From: Lentzea xinjiangensis
Lineage (GTDB): Bacteria > Actinomycetota > Actinomycetes > Mycobacteriales > Pseudonocardiaceae
NCBI RefSeq assembly: GCF_900110955.1
Contig: NZ_FOFR01000021.1
Span: 86,334 to 150,333 of the forward strand
Length of the DNA stretch: 64,000 nucleotides
Direction: 5' to 3'
Made by a program: the position numbers and the translations under genes
Notes under the pieces: generated by a model
Database searches by the model: none
What the model saw: the letters and a program-made list of their open reading frames with translations, nothing else
Told to the model about the DNA's origin: nothing
In this document: piece after piece, positions 57,465 to 64,000 of the stretch
Layout: each line of letters starts with the position of its first letter
How positions within the stretch are numbered: the first letter of the stretch is position 1

Positions 57465-58186
57465 GGGACGAACGAGGCGAGCTGCTCGTCCAGCCACGGG
57501 TAGAGCTCCTCGGCCTTCGTGTTCAGCCTCGACTTCAGGTACCGCGTGGAGTCGTCGGCCAGCACCTCGACCGCACCGTTCGCCACGGCGTCATAAGCCT
57601 GCGCGACAACGCTCTGCGGGCTCTCCTTCGGGACGTCCCAGCGCGCCGCCATCGGGGTGTCGACCATGCCGACGAGCAGGCCGACGACCTGCGTGCCCTG
57701 GCCGCGGAGCTCCGTGCGCAGCGCGTTGGTCGCGGACCACATCGCCGCCTTGGACGCCGCGTAGCCGGTCGGCACCGTGATCCAGGCCGCCGTGGACAGG
57801 ATGTTCAGCAGCGTCCCGCCGCCGTTGGCGGCGAGCACGGGGATGAAGGCCCGCGTGACGCGCAGCGTGCCGAAGAAGTTCGTCTCGAACGTGCGGCGGA
57901 GTTCCTCCTCGGGCCCCGCGATGGAGTCTCCCGCGGGCGCCACGCCGGCGTTGTTGATCAGCAGGTCCACGTCGGGCGCGGCCTCGGCCGCCAGGGTGGC
58001 GTGAGCGGGGACCGTGAGGTCCAGGGTCAGCGGCCTGATCCGGTCGTCGCGCCACTGCTTCGGGCTGCGCGCGGCCGCGTAGACCCGCACCGCGCCGCGG
58101 TCGAGGGCCTGCCGCGCGAACTGCTCTCCGAGACCGCCGTTGGCACCGGTGACGAGCACGGTGCGGCCGTCGAGTGACTGGTTCAC
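57461..58186 (-). CDS. Short-chain dehydrogenase/reductase
   Basis: A 241-residue SDR with all classical motifs: the nucleotide motif VLVTGANGGLGEQFARQALD, NNAG in DVDLLINNAGVAPAG, the catalytic serine in LLNILSTAAWI and YxxxK in TGYAASKAAMW. The start is a GTG at 58186 with AAGGAG five bases upstream. It is divergent from a TetR gene with two operator copies between, so it is probably the target of that regulator. Substrate unknown. Confidence 0.88.
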   Translation of the reverse strand: MNQSLDGRTVLVTGANGGLGEQFARQALDRGAVRVYAAARSPKQWRDDRIRPLTLDLTVPAHATLAAEAAPDVDLLINNAGVAPAGDSIAGPEEELRRTFETNFFGTLRVTRAFIPVLAANGGGTLLNILSTAAWITVPTGYAASKAAMWSATNALRTELRGQGTQVVGLLVGMVDTPMAARWDVPKESPQSVVAQAYDAVANGAVEVLADDSTRYLKSRLNTKAEELYPWLDEQLASFVP

Positions 58187-58204
58187 CTAGACTCCTTCCA
58201 AACT

Positions 58205-58251
58205 GGGGAGCGTCCCCGGAAGCAACTATGTGGGGACACTCCCCACATAGT
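58205..58251. promoter_or_regulatory. Two TetR-type operators between SDR and TetR genes
   Basis: ACTATGTGGGGA-CAC-TCCCCACATAGT (58225-58251) is a perfect inverted repeat. A second, shorter copy of its core, GGGGA-GCG-TCCCC, lies at 58205-58217. The two core centres are 27 bases apart. They cover the divergent promoters of both genes. Confidence 0.78.
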
Positions 58252-58266
58252 CAAGGAGGAGTGTTC

Positions 58267-58860
58267 ATGGCGACTGCCGGCGAGGCCTCCGGTCCCGCGA
58301 AGCGACCGATGCGGGCGGACGCACAGCGCAACCGGGACGCGATCCTCGCCGCCGCACGGGAGATCTTCGAGATCGAAGGGGTGCTCACGTCACTCGACGG
58401 CATCGCCCTGCGCGCGGGCGTCGGGAACGCCACGCTCTACCGCAACTTCCCCACCCGCGACGACCTGCTCGCCGCGGTCATGCACTCGGGCATCACCGCC
58501 GCGCTGGCCGAGGCCGACGAACTGGCACGCACCCGGCCACCCCGCGAGGCGCTCGCCGAGTGGCTCGTCCGGCTCACCTGGCGGCTGCGCATCTGGCACG
58601 ACCTGCCCTACTGCCTCGCCACGGCCTTCGACGACGACACCTCCCCGGTGAAGCCCGCCACCGACCCGCTCATGACCCGCACCGGCACCCTCCTCGACGC
58701 CGCCCGCGCGTCCGGCGACGTGACCGGCGACGTCACGACCGAGGACGCGTACCAACTGGTACTGGCGCTGTCCTGGGCGGTCGACCGCTTCGGCGACGAC
58801 GAGGCGGCCGCGCGGCGGCGGGTGGCGATGGCGACGGCCGGGATCTTCGCTTCCGCGTAG
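58267..58860 (+). CDS. TetR-family transcriptional regulator
   Basis: A 197-residue regulator. DNA-binding domain: RADAQRNRDAILAAAREIFE, VLTSLDGIALRAGVGNATLY and RNFPTRDDLLAAVM. The C-terminal domain is of the SbtR type (LAEWLVRLTWRLRIWHDLPY). The ATG at 58267 has GGAGG at good distance; a GTG six bases upstream is also in frame. It probably represses itself and the divergent SDR through the inverted repeats next to its start. Confidence 0.88.
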   Translation: MATAGEASGPAKRPMRADAQRNRDAILAAAREIFEIEGVLTSLDGIALRAGVGNATLYRNFPTRDDLLAAVMHSGITAALAEADELARTRPPREALAEWLVRLTWRLRIWHDLPYCLATAFDDDTSPVKPATDPLMTRTGTLLDAARASGDVTGDVTTEDAYQLVLALSWAVDRFGDDEAAARRRVAMATAGIFASA

Positions 58861-58989
58861 CCGGTTCGGCCGCGGCAGATCGAGGTGACCGCACACCGTC
58901 AGGCGACGATCGCGACAGCCCGGATCGCACCGAACCGCTCAGCCGCCGCACACCACCGGACCCACCATCCACAGTGGACCGTGCAGGGA

Positions 58990-59220
58990 GACCGCGCGGA
59001 ACGCGCGCCCGCTCGACCTGCACGTGGAGGACGGGACGTACGTCCTCCGTGACAGCCCCGGCCTCGGCCTGCGCGTCGACGAGGAGGAGGTCGCCGCGTC
59101 GAGCCACCTGCTGCCCCACCCGCTGTCCGCCGGCCCGCACGTCAGGCCGGAGCGCGCCGGGCACCGCCTGCACGGCGGCGAGGCGGGTCAGGAAGCCGGG
59201 GTGACCGTCCTCAACGCATG
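58990..59220 (+). pseudogene. Possible C-terminal remnant of an enolase-superfamily (mandelate racemase-like) gene
   Basis: The frame encodes ARNARPLDLHVEDGTYVLRD and SPGLGLRVDEEEVAASS, which resembles the C-terminal end of mandelate racemase/muconate lactonising enzymes, where a GLG-x-x-VDE motif closes the protein. Nothing of the catalytic barrel precedes it. The GntR gene to the right is of a type that often controls sugar-acid dehydratases of this superfamily, so the relic may be what is left of its target. The rest of 58,861-59,350 holds no gene. Confidence 0.5.
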
Positions 59221-59350
59221 ACGAGCACCAGACGCCGATCCCGGGGAGATCACCACGGTGCACCGCCGTCGTCCGCAGCGTCCGAAGTGGACTTCCGTGC
59301 GACCGGCGGAGGTGACTTCCGGGCGGTGGCGGCTCACCCGGAGGCGTCCG

Positions 59351-60124
59351 CTACCGCGTGAGCCGCCCAGGATCCCCGCCGGCGGCACGACGCACGAGCC
59401 ACGCCTCGGTGATGTGGGTGAACATGGCTTCCGCGGCGCCGGACCCGTCGCCGGCCGCGATGCGCTCGTAGATGCGGCGGTGTCCCTCGTTGGACGCCCT
59501 GCACATCTCCCGTCCGCTCCTGCCCTGGTACCCGGTCGTGTTGATGACCTGCCCCTCCAGGGAGCGCACCACACCGCGGGCGATGCGGTTGCCCGAGGAC
59601 TGCATGATCGTGTCGTGGAACCGGCGGTCGTGCTCCTCGTAGGCCGCGGTGTCGTCGACGAGCTCGTCCATCCTGTCCACCAAGGCGCGCAAGCGGTCCA
59701 GGGTGTCCCGGTCGGCCGAGCGCGCGGCGACCTGCGCCATGTCGGACTCCAGCAACCGCCGCGTGACGACCACGTCGTCGAGGACCGCGAGGCTCTCGTC
59801 CTCGGCGATCACCGCGGCGAGCACCGACTCGTCGAGCATGTTCCACTGCGACTGCGGGGTGACGGTGGTGCCCGCTCCCTGGCGCACCCGGACCAAACCC
59901 TTCTCCTGCAGGATCTTCACCGCTTCGCGGATCACCGTCCTGCTCACCGAGAAGGTCTCGCAGAGCACCGGTTCCGGGGGCAGCGCGGAGCCGGGGGCGT
60001 AGCTGCCGCGCACGACCCGCTGCACGAGCTCCGCGGTCACCGCCGCGGTCAGGCTGGCGGGCCGGCGCGTCCACCCCGGGCTCGCGGACGCGCCGGGCCG
60101 CGGCTGCGGACGTGTCGCTGACAT
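59351..60124 (-). CDS. GntR-family regulator (FadR subfamily, FCD domain)
   Basis: A 257-residue regulator. The N-terminal winged helix is LVQRVVRGSYAPGSALPPEP, VSRTVIREAVKILQEKGLVR and VRQGAGTTVTPQ. The FCD effector domain contains RRLLESDMAQVAARSA (metal-binding aspartate), DRRFHDTIMQSSGN and EGHRRIYERIAAGDG (metal-binding histidines). Such regulators respond to sugar acids or related carboxylates. The ATG at 60124 follows CGGAGG by four bases. It is divergent from the beta-helix hydrolase gene and may control it. Confidence 0.88.
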   Translation of the reverse strand: MSATRPQPRPGASASPGWTRRPASLTAAVTAELVQRVVRGSYAPGSALPPEPVLCETFSVSRTVIREAVKILQEKGLVRVRQGAGTTVTPQSQWNMLDESVLAAVIAEDESLAVLDDVVVTRRLLESDMAQVAARSADRDTLDRLRALVDRMDELVDDTAAYEEHDRRFHDTIMQSSGNRIARGVVRSLEGQVINTTGYQGRSGREMCRASNEGHRRIYERIAAGDGSGAAEAMFTHITEAWLVRRAAGGDPGRLTR

Positions 60125-60185
60125 GGTGCCTCCGTTGCGCTGCACAGCCACGTTGACCGCGATTCGACAGTATAAGTACGACCAT

Positions 60186-60322
60186 TGACGTCACACGTCA
60201 TACGAGTTACGTTCGCGATGGTTTCCTGAAGCGGGTGTCACACCACTTCCTACGGATTTCGGCGCACCAGCCACCGTGGTCGACCTCAACCACCACGGCA
60301 GCACCACTGTCCATTAAGGACA
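60186..60322. promoter_or_regulatory. Palindromes in the GntR / beta-helix hydrolase promoter region
   Basis: TGACGTCA (60186-60193) is followed at once by CACGTCA, giving a small direct/inverted cluster near the GntR promoter. TGTCC-ATTAA-GGACA (60308-60322) is a perfect dyad 59 bases before the hydrolase TTG. Either may be an operator. Confidence 0.4.
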
Positions 60323-60380
60323 CGGTCCTGTCCCGTACGCCGCAGCGGGAGGGTGATCCAGCCACACACCAGGAGGTCCC

Positions 60381-62789
60381 TTGTCCACGTCCTCGTCCCC
60401 GTCCGCGCGCGGGCGGATCGCGTTGGCCGCCACCGCGGTGGTGATCGGCGCGCTCGCCACCGCAGCCCCGGCCACCGCCTCTGCCCTCCCCACCTCTGCG
60501 GCCACCGTCTCTGCGGCCACCACCCTGTTCGCCTCCCCCTCCGGCACGGGCACCGCCTGCACCGCGGCCGAACCGTGCGCGTTGCCGGCGGCTCAAGCCG
60601 CGGTGCGGTCGCGCACCGGCACGATGTCGGGCGACATCGTCGTGGAGCTGGCCGACGGGGTGTACCGGCTCGCGCAGCCACTGCGGTTCACCGCGGCCGA
60701 CTCGGGCAACAACGGGTACCGGGTGCTGTGGCAGGCCGCCGCGTCGGCCCGGCCGGTCATCAGCGGCGCCAGGGCCGTCACCGGCTGGTCGGTCGCCGAC
60801 GCGGGGAAGAACGTCTGGCGGGCGAACGTCGGCGCCGGCGTCGACAGCCGCCAGCTCTACGTCGACGGAGCCGTCGCCACCCGCGCCAGGACGCAGGTGA
60901 ACCGGGCCGACTTCACGTTCACCGACACCGGCATGCGGTTCTCGAACAGCGCCCTGAACTACCTGAACAACCTCGCGAACCAGAACCGCGTCGAGGTGGA
61001 GAGCGTCAACTCGTTCACCGACCGCTACTCGCCGGTGCAAAGCATCAGCGGGAACTTCCTGACCATGCAGCAACCCGCGTGGAACAACAACACCTTCGGC
61101 TACGACACGCTCAGCAAGCCGCACCGGGCGGGCCCCCTCTACCTCGCGAACGCCTACGAGTTCCTCGACGCGCCGGGCGAGTGGTACGTCAACCCGGCGG
61201 CGGGCGCGCTGTACTACATCCCGCTCGCCGGGCAGAACATGAGCACCGTCACCGTGGAGCTGCCGGTGGTGCAGTCACTGGTCAACGTCGGCGGCACCTA
61301 CGACGCGCCCGCGCGGGACATCACGTTCGCCGGGATCACCTTCAGCGGCACGTCGTGGCTCGGCCCCAGCAGCAACCAGGGATTCGCCGACCAGCAGACC
61401 GGCGCCTACATGGCGGGCAACTGGAACTGGCCGGCCGACCGGATCAACTCCTGCCAGAGCGGGTGCGCGCAGTTCGAGGCGGTGCGGCCGCACTGGTCCC
61501 AGATGCCCGCCGCGGTGCAGGTGTCGGCGGCCAGCGGCATCACCTTCACCGGCTCGCGGTTCCTCAACCTCGGCCAGACGGCGATCGGGATCGGCAACGA
61601 CGCCAACGCGCACGCCAGCGGTGTGGGACTCGGCGCCTCCGGCATCACGGTCACCAGGTCGGAGATCGCCCGCAGCTCGGCGGGCGGCATCGTGGTCGGC
61701 GGCGTGCGCGCCGACGCCCACCACCCCGGCGACCAGCGGATGGTCAACAGGAACATCACGGTCAGCCACAACCGCATCCACGACCTCGGCATCGAGTACC
61801 GGGGCAACGTGTCGGTGCTGAACACTTACGTCAGCGGCGCGACGGTGGCCCACAACGAGGTCTACAACATGCCGTACTCGGGCCTGTCCCTGGGTTACGG
61901 CTGGGGCGCCAACGATGCCGGCGGCAGCAACCACTACGCCAACCGCGGGCTGTACAACTACCAGCCCCGGTACTCGACGCCCACCACGGCGTCCGGCAAC
62001 CGGCTCATCAACAACTACGTGCACGACGTCATGCAGCAGATGACCGACGGCGGTTGCATCTACACGCTCGGCTGGAACCCGAGCTCGGAGATCAGCGGCA
62101 ACCACTGCCTGCGCACCAACGGGTTCTTCGGCCTGTACTTCGACGAGGGCTCCAAGTACTACCGCGCCACCGGCAACGTCTTCGCCTCCACCGGCACGTG
62201 GGCGACCGCGAACTACTGGGGTGGCGAGAACATGGGCAACTGGACGCTCACCGGCAACTGGTCGACCAACAACAGCACCAACGTGACCAACGGCGACCGG
62301 GGTAACGTCGTCAACGGCAACGTCGTGGTCACCAACGGCAACTGGCCGGCCGGAGCCCAAGCGGTCATGGCCAACGCCGGGCCGTCCGGCACCGGTGGCG
62401 GCGTCCGGGAGAACGTCGCGGTCGTCGGCGCCCAGTCGAACCGCTGCCTGGACGTCGCCGGCACGAGCAACAACACCCAGGCACGGCTCTGGGACTGCGG
62501 CGGTGGCGCCAACCAGCGCTGGAGCCACACCGCCGGCAGGCAGCTCGTGGTGCAGGGCAAGTGCCTGGACGCGTCCGGCCAGGGCACGGCCAACGGCACC
62601 GCGGCGATCCTCTGGGACTGCCACGGCGGCGTGAACCAGCAGTGGAACGTCAACGCCGACGGCAGCATCACCGGGGCGCAGTCGGGGCTGTGCCTGGACG
62701 CCAGCGGGAACGGGACCGCGAACGGCACGCCCGTGCACCTGTGGTCGTGCCACGGCGGCACCAACCAGCAGTGGACGTTGCGCGGCTGA
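60381..62789 (+). CDS. Secreted right-handed beta-helix glycoside hydrolase (GH141-like) with CBM13/ricin-type lectin domain
   Basis: An 802-residue exported protein starting at TTG with AGGAGG four bases upstream. The signal peptide (ALAATAVVIGALATAAPATA) is followed by a linker. Residues about 45-660 form a parallel beta-helix: LFASPSGTGTACTAAEPCAL, GVYRLAQPLRFTAADSGN, ITFAGITFSGTSWLGPSSNQ, GFADQQTGAYM, and a run of short helix turns (NRNITVSHNRIHDLGIEYRG). This resembles GH141 and related enzymes. Residues about 672-802 carry three ricin-B repeats with QxW motifs (NQRWSHT, NQQWNVN, NQQWTLR), a CBM13 carbohydrate-binding module. It probably acts on plant polysaccharide; the linkage is unknown. 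Confidence 0.85.
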   Translation: MSTSSSPSARGRIALAATAVVIGALATAAPATASALPTSAATVSAATTLFASPSGTGTACTAAEPCALPAAQAAVRSRTGTMSGDIVVELADGVYRLAQPLRFTAADSGNNGYRVLWQAAASARPVISGARAVTGWSVADAGKNVWRANVGAGVDSRQLYVDGAVATRARTQVNRADFTFTDTGMRFSNSALNYLNNLANQNRVEVESVNSFTDRYSPVQSISGNFLTMQQPAWNNNTFGYDTLSKPHRAGPLYLANAYEFLDAPGEWYVNPAAGALYYIPLAGQNMSTVTVELPVVQSLVNVGGTYDAPARDITFAGITFSGTSWLGPSSNQGFADQQTGAYMAGNWNWPADRINSCQSGCAQFEAVRPHWSQMPAAVQVSAASGITFTGSRFLNLGQTAIGIGNDANAHASGVGLGASGITVTRSEIARSSAGGIVVGGVRADAHHPGDQRMVNRNITVSHNRIHDLGIEYRGNVSVLNTYVSGATVAHNEVYNMPYSGLSLGYGWGANDAGGSNHYANRGLYNYQPRYSTPTTASGNRLINNYVHDVMQQMTDGGCIYTLGWNPSSEISGNHCLRTNGFFGLYFDEGSKYYRATGNVFASTGTWATANYWGGENMGNWTLTGNWSTNNSTNVTNGDRGNVVNGNVVVTNGNWPAGAQAVMANAGPSGTGGGVRENVAVVGAQSNRCLDVAGTSNNTQARLWDCGGGANQRWSHTAGRQLVVQGKCLDASGQGTANGTAAILWDCHGGVNQQWNVNADGSITGAQSGLCLDASGNGTANGTPVHLWSCHGGTNQQWTLRG

Positions 62790-62798
62790 ACCCAGGAG

Positions 62799-62825
62799 TG
62801 CGGGCCCGCTGCCGCCGGGCCCGCA
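62799..62825. terminator. Stem-loop terminator behind the beta-helix hydrolase
   Basis: TGCGGGCCCG and CGGGCCCGCA form a perfect 10-bp stem around the 7-base loop CTGCCGC, nine bases after the stop codon. No T-run follows, as usual for high-GC actinomycetes. Confidence 0.75.
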
Positions 62826-62895
62826 CTGCCCCTGCACAACCAGCCCACCGCCGGAACGACCGGGCGGCGGGCCGGCCGCGCGCGGAAGCGACGGA

Positions 62896-63019
62896 GTGGA
62901 TCCGGGCGGTGGATCGGGGCACTCGAATCGGAGCAGTCGAATCGGAGCAGTCGTATCCGGGCCGCCGAATCCGGGTCAGCCCGATCGGAGGCGCCGAACC
63001 AGGGCGATCGAATCAGGCC
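62896..63019. repeat. Degenerate tandem array of about nine 14-bp units
   Basis: Units of 13-14 bases follow each other without gaps: two start GTGGATC, two are identical (TCGAATCGGAGCAG at 62923 and 62937), followed by TCGTATCCGGGCCG, CCGAATCCGGGTCA, GCCCGATCGGAGGC, GCCGAACCAGGGC and GATCGAATCAGGCC. The shared core is CGAATCSGGG. The array lies in a 538-base non-coding interval and has no reading frame of its own. Confidence 0.75.
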
Positions 63020-63079
63020 CGGAATGAGCGGAAGACCAGGCCGACGGAGCTGCGGCGACGCGCTCCACAAGTGACCATA

Positions 63080-63093
63080 TGTTAACGCTAACT
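63080..63093. promoter_or_regulatory. LacI-like operator 1 upstream of xylanase
   Basis: TGTTAACGCTAACT is an imperfect dyad (5 of 7 pairs) with the central CG of LacI-family sites, similar to the TGTTAGCGCTAACA type. It lies about 235 bases upstream of the GH10 start. Confidence 0.45.
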
Positions 63094-63155
63094 TCAGTGG
63101 TTCACCGTTCGACGCAGCATCGCCACGAGGCATTCGACGAATTCGACGTGCGTCT

Positions 63156-63169
63156 TGGGAACGCTCCCT
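63156..63169. promoter_or_regulatory. CebR-like operator 2 upstream of xylanase
   Basis: TGGGAACGCTCCCT matches the CebR operator TGGGAGCGCTCCCA at 12 of 14 positions. It lies about 160 bases before the GH10 ATG. CebR represses cellulase and related genes until cello-oligosaccharides appear. Confidence 0.65.
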
Positions 63170-63327
63170 TCTTTTGCTCGTCCGTTCAGCCGAACCTCCA
63201 CAGGAACCTGTCACTGTCGTCTTGTGAGCGTGAACAAGGTGGTGCCACACTCCTGTACGGCGCCGTCCCGACAAATCACAAACTTCGCAACGCCCGGCAT
63301 TCGGGCAAGTCGTGGAAAGTGTGGAAG

Positions 63328-64000
63328 ATGAAACTGACATCGAGGTCAGTGTCACTCGTTCCGATCATCGCGACGGTGGCCGCAACGGCTCTCGGAGCGA
63401 CATTGATCGTGACCGCTACGGCGAATGCGGCGACGACTTTGGGGGCTGCGGCGGCGCAGTCGGGTCGTTACTTCGGCACGGCGGTGGCGGCGGGCAAGCT
63501 GGGTGACTCGACGTATGTGAACATCTTGAACACGGAGTTCACCATGGTCACTGCCGAGAACGAGATGAAGTGGGACGCGACGGAGCCCAACCGGGGTCAG
63601 TTCTCCTACTCGGCGGGTGATCGGATCCTCAACCACGCGGTGGGCAACGGCAAGCGGGTGCGGGGGCACGCGTTGCTGTGGCACCAGCAGCAGCCGGGCT
63701 GGGCGCAGGCGTTGAGCGGGGCGGAGCTGCGGCGGGCGGCGATCAACCACGTCACGCAGGTCGCGACGCACTACCGGGGGAAGATCCATTCGTGGGACGT
63801 GGTGAACGAGGCGTTCGCCGACGGGGGCAGTGGTGGGCGGCGGGACTCGAACCTGCAGCGCACGGGCAACGACTGGATCGAGGAGGCGTTCCGCGCGGCT
63901 CGTGCGGCCGATCCGGGTGCGAAGCTGTGCTACAACGACTACAACACCGATGGGATCAACCCGAAGTCGACCGGGATCTACAACATGGTGCGGGATTTCA
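63328..64000 (+). CDS. Secreted GH10 endo-1,4-beta-xylanase, 3' end outside window
   Basis: The frame starts at an ATG (63328) and runs off the right edge. A signal peptide (SLVPIIATVAATALGATLIV, cleavage near ANA) precedes the catalytic domain, which begins GAAAAQSGRYFGTAVAAGKL. GH10 motifs are clear: NTEFTMVTAENEMKWDATEP, RVRGHALLWHQQQPGW and HSWDVVNEAFADGG with the acid/base glutamate in VVNEA. The nucleophile glutamate lies beyond the window. It hydrolyses the xylan backbone. The upstream CebR-like and LacI-like sites suggest carbohydrate-controlled expression. Confidence 0.92.
   Translation, partial: MKLTSRSVSLVPIIATVAATALGATLIVTATANAATTLGAAAAQSGRYFGTAVAAGKLGDSTYVNILNTEFTMVTAENEMKWDATEPNRGQFSYSAGDRILNHAVGNGKRVRGHALLWHQQQPGWAQALSGAELRRAAINHVTQVATHYRGKIHSWDVVNEAFADGGSGGRRDSNLQRTGNDWIEEAFRAARAADPGAKLCYNDYNTDGINPKSTGIYNMVRDF

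Overview
The window reads as chromosomal DNA of a high-GC filamentous actinomycete. Coding capacity sits almost entirely in GC-rich codons, GTG and TTG starts with GGAGG-type ribosome binding sites are common, neighbouring genes often overlap by ATGA or GTGA, and the gene families (SARP regulator, ECF42 sigma factor with a DGPF partner, HxlR, TetR and GntR regulators, peptidase inhibitor I36, CBM13 lectin domains) are typical of Pseudonocardiaceae such as Lentzea or Saccharothrix. The genus is an inference. No rRNA, tRNA, CRISPR array or complete mobile element is visible.

Layout. 1-3,020: a secreted GH76 hydrolase cut by the left edge, with a LacI-type operator, then a hypothetical protein and a PLP dehydratase. 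3,144-4,780: a lower-GC patch with a methyltransferase and an IS5-family remnant. 4,779-8,202: a Clp_N/HTH pair, a STAS protein and a lipoprotein. 8,225-15,921: redox genes, each beside its regulator (TetR, MerR, AraC, two HxlR), with clear operator palindromes and one deletion scar joining half an AraC gene to half an SDR gene. 15,968-20,127: a binding protein and a fused permease behind a Zur-like box, plus a methyltransferase. 20,170-25,655: a phosphatase and a TetR - winged-helix - barrel-less PPDK operon that share one operator type, then a P-loop kinase with two small proteins. 26,034-31,360: a GCS2 ligase, a STAS protein, a membrane protein, a sensory rhodopsin transducer homologue behind a GH13 tail, an S33 peptidase and an IS3 scrap. 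31,475-36,649: a large SARP-NB-ARC-TPR regulator facing a secreted inhibitor and two more exported proteins. 36,970-38,175: a second IS5 remnant fused to a broken Lnt-like gene. 38,425-40,329: a DUF47/Pit phosphate transport pair. 40,401-43,815: a glycosyltransferase and glycogen debranching enzyme behind a perfect CIRCE element. 44,075-47,883: a SpoIIE phosphatase, ECF42/DGPF and an RibD-type reductase. 48,039-55,010: a six-gene aromatic ring-cleavage operon with a divergent LysR gene. 55,024-60,124: an amidohydrolase, a quinone reductase with a MerR-type promoter, an SDR/TetR pair and a GntR regulator. 60,381-64,000: a beta-helix hydrolase with CBM13 and a GH10 xylanase cut by the right edge.

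How the genes fit together. Most of the window is a mosaic of small regulated modules rather than one large pathway. The most coherent units are the ring-cleavage operon, the CIRCE-governed glucan pair, the TetR/PPDK-like operon and the Zur-box transporter. Both ends carry secreted polysaccharide hydrolases with CebR/LacI-like operators, which suggests a plant-biomass-degrading lifestyle.
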